Assembly: GCF_019100495.1 (NCBI RefSeq)
Contig: NZ_JAHRVA010000004.1
Coordinates: 62,001-126,000, forward strand
Length of the DNA stretch: 64,000 bases
Reading direction: 5' to 3'
Origin: Falsochrobactrum tianjinense
GTDB lineage: Bacteria > Pseudomonadota > Alphaproteobacteria > Rhizobiales > Rhizobiaceae
This document shows positions 63,780-64,000 of this stretch, piece after piece. Numbering within the stretch: position 1 is the first letter of the stretch; every line of letters begins with the position of its first letter. The translations under genes and the position numbers were made by a program. The notes under the pieces were generated by a model, which did not search any database, was not told the origin of the DNA, and saw only the letters and a program-made list of their open reading frames with translations.

Positions 63780-64000
63780 TCAAAAACTCTCTCTCAGCCA
63801 TTGGCTGACACGCTGGATACGCCCTCCCGTCCCGGTCAGAAGACCGGAGGAAGCTGCTCTGACGGACCGCTCTTCTATCCCGGCCACCTGCGGGTAGATC
63901 AGTAGTCCAACAGTCGCAGAAAAAGCTGCCCCCTTGGCCGCGTCGGGCAGTCCCGCTATGCCCAGCGGACGCCCGATGCGTACATTTCTTGCAAGAATTC
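63780..64000 (-). CDS. ftsA: Cell division protein FtsA, C-terminal part (cut by window edge)
   Basis: The minus strand has an open frame from the window edge to TGA at 63780. It reads V-R-I-G-R-P-L-G-I-A-G-L-P, A-F-S-A-T-V-G-L-L-I-Y-P and ends S-Q-W-L-R-E-S-F. These match the last 70 or so residues of FtsA, including the phosphate-2/adenosine region and the amphipathic membrane-targeting helix at the very end. The rest lies outside. Position directly before ftsZ agrees. The 106-base gap to ftsZ shows no clear hairpin. Confidence 0.93.
   Translation of the reverse strand, partial: ILARNVRIGRPLGIAGLPDAAKGAAFSATVGLLIYPQVAGIEERSVRAASSGLLTGTGGRIQRVSQWLRESF

Overview
The window looks like a housekeeping segment of an alphaproteobacterial chromosome of the order Hyphomicrobiales, most likely the Brucella/Ochrobactrum group (probably the larger chromosome). 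The reasons are a two-piece (circularly permuted) tmRNA gene, a long 569-residue FtsZ, a BA14K-family small secreted protein, an alpha-type SspB, the order thyA-folA-hflK-hflC-DUF2065-degP, and the rhizobial type of intergenic repeat beginning GAGCATTTCCAG. The genus is inferred from gene content and sequence flavour; I could not run a search. No rRNA, ordinary tRNA, CRISPR array, prophage or insertion sequence was seen.

Layout. 0-16 kb is mixed metabolism and transport: a DMT exporter, a secreted EF-hand protein, a CUT2 sugar ABC transporter (frcBCA type), a complete cobalamin uptake operon btuB-btuF-btuC-btuD behind a cobalamin riboswitch, a GHL10-type hydrolase, a universal stress protein, and PNPOx-like, PhzF-like, Nudix and EEP-family enzymes. 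15.7-30.8 kb has an aminotransferase, branched-chain amino-acid genes (ilvC; ilvI-ilvH with an attenuator), a TetR repressor with a clear palindromic operator, Kup, PdxJ, a RecD-like helicase, a small DUF5993/DsbB-like operon in AT-rich surroundings, LysE, MiaA and SerB. 30.8-37.3 kb is the thyA-folA-hflKC-DUF2065-degP block followed by the permuted tmRNA. 37.3-44.7 kb has a Bcr/CflA MFS pump divergent from a TetR regulator with tandem operator-like sites, then SspB and two small conserved proteins, and a giant AsmA-like protein. 44.7-54.8 kb has a UPF0303 protein, an unusual kinase-like protein, UvrD with an in-frame insertion, CreA, a hexapeptide acetyltransferase, SCO1, PrmA, PepP and AzlCD. 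54.8-64 kb is the distal cell-division/envelope cluster read on the minus strand: ftsA (partial)-ftsZ-lpxC-bamD-recN-ligA-DUF2461.

How the parts connect. The tmRNA and the SspB adaptor act in one process (tagging of stalled products and delivery to ClpXP). HflK/HflC and DegP are envelope proteolysis partners. IlvI/IlvH and IlvC are successive steps of valine/isoleucine synthesis; the ilvIH transcript starts with an 18-codon leader peptide rich in Leu-Ile-Val codons, apparently with no 5' untranslated region. FtsA/FtsZ, LpxC and BamD join division with outer-membrane building.

Most worth a second look: the 49-codon insertion in UvrD ending in a 32-bp near-perfect palindrome; the kinase-like protein whose C-terminus resembles the C-terminal domain of acyl-CoA synthetases; the DsbB-like protein whose second cysteine pair sits in a C-terminal tail; the leaderless ilv attenuator; and paired operator and GANTC clusters in short intergenic regions.
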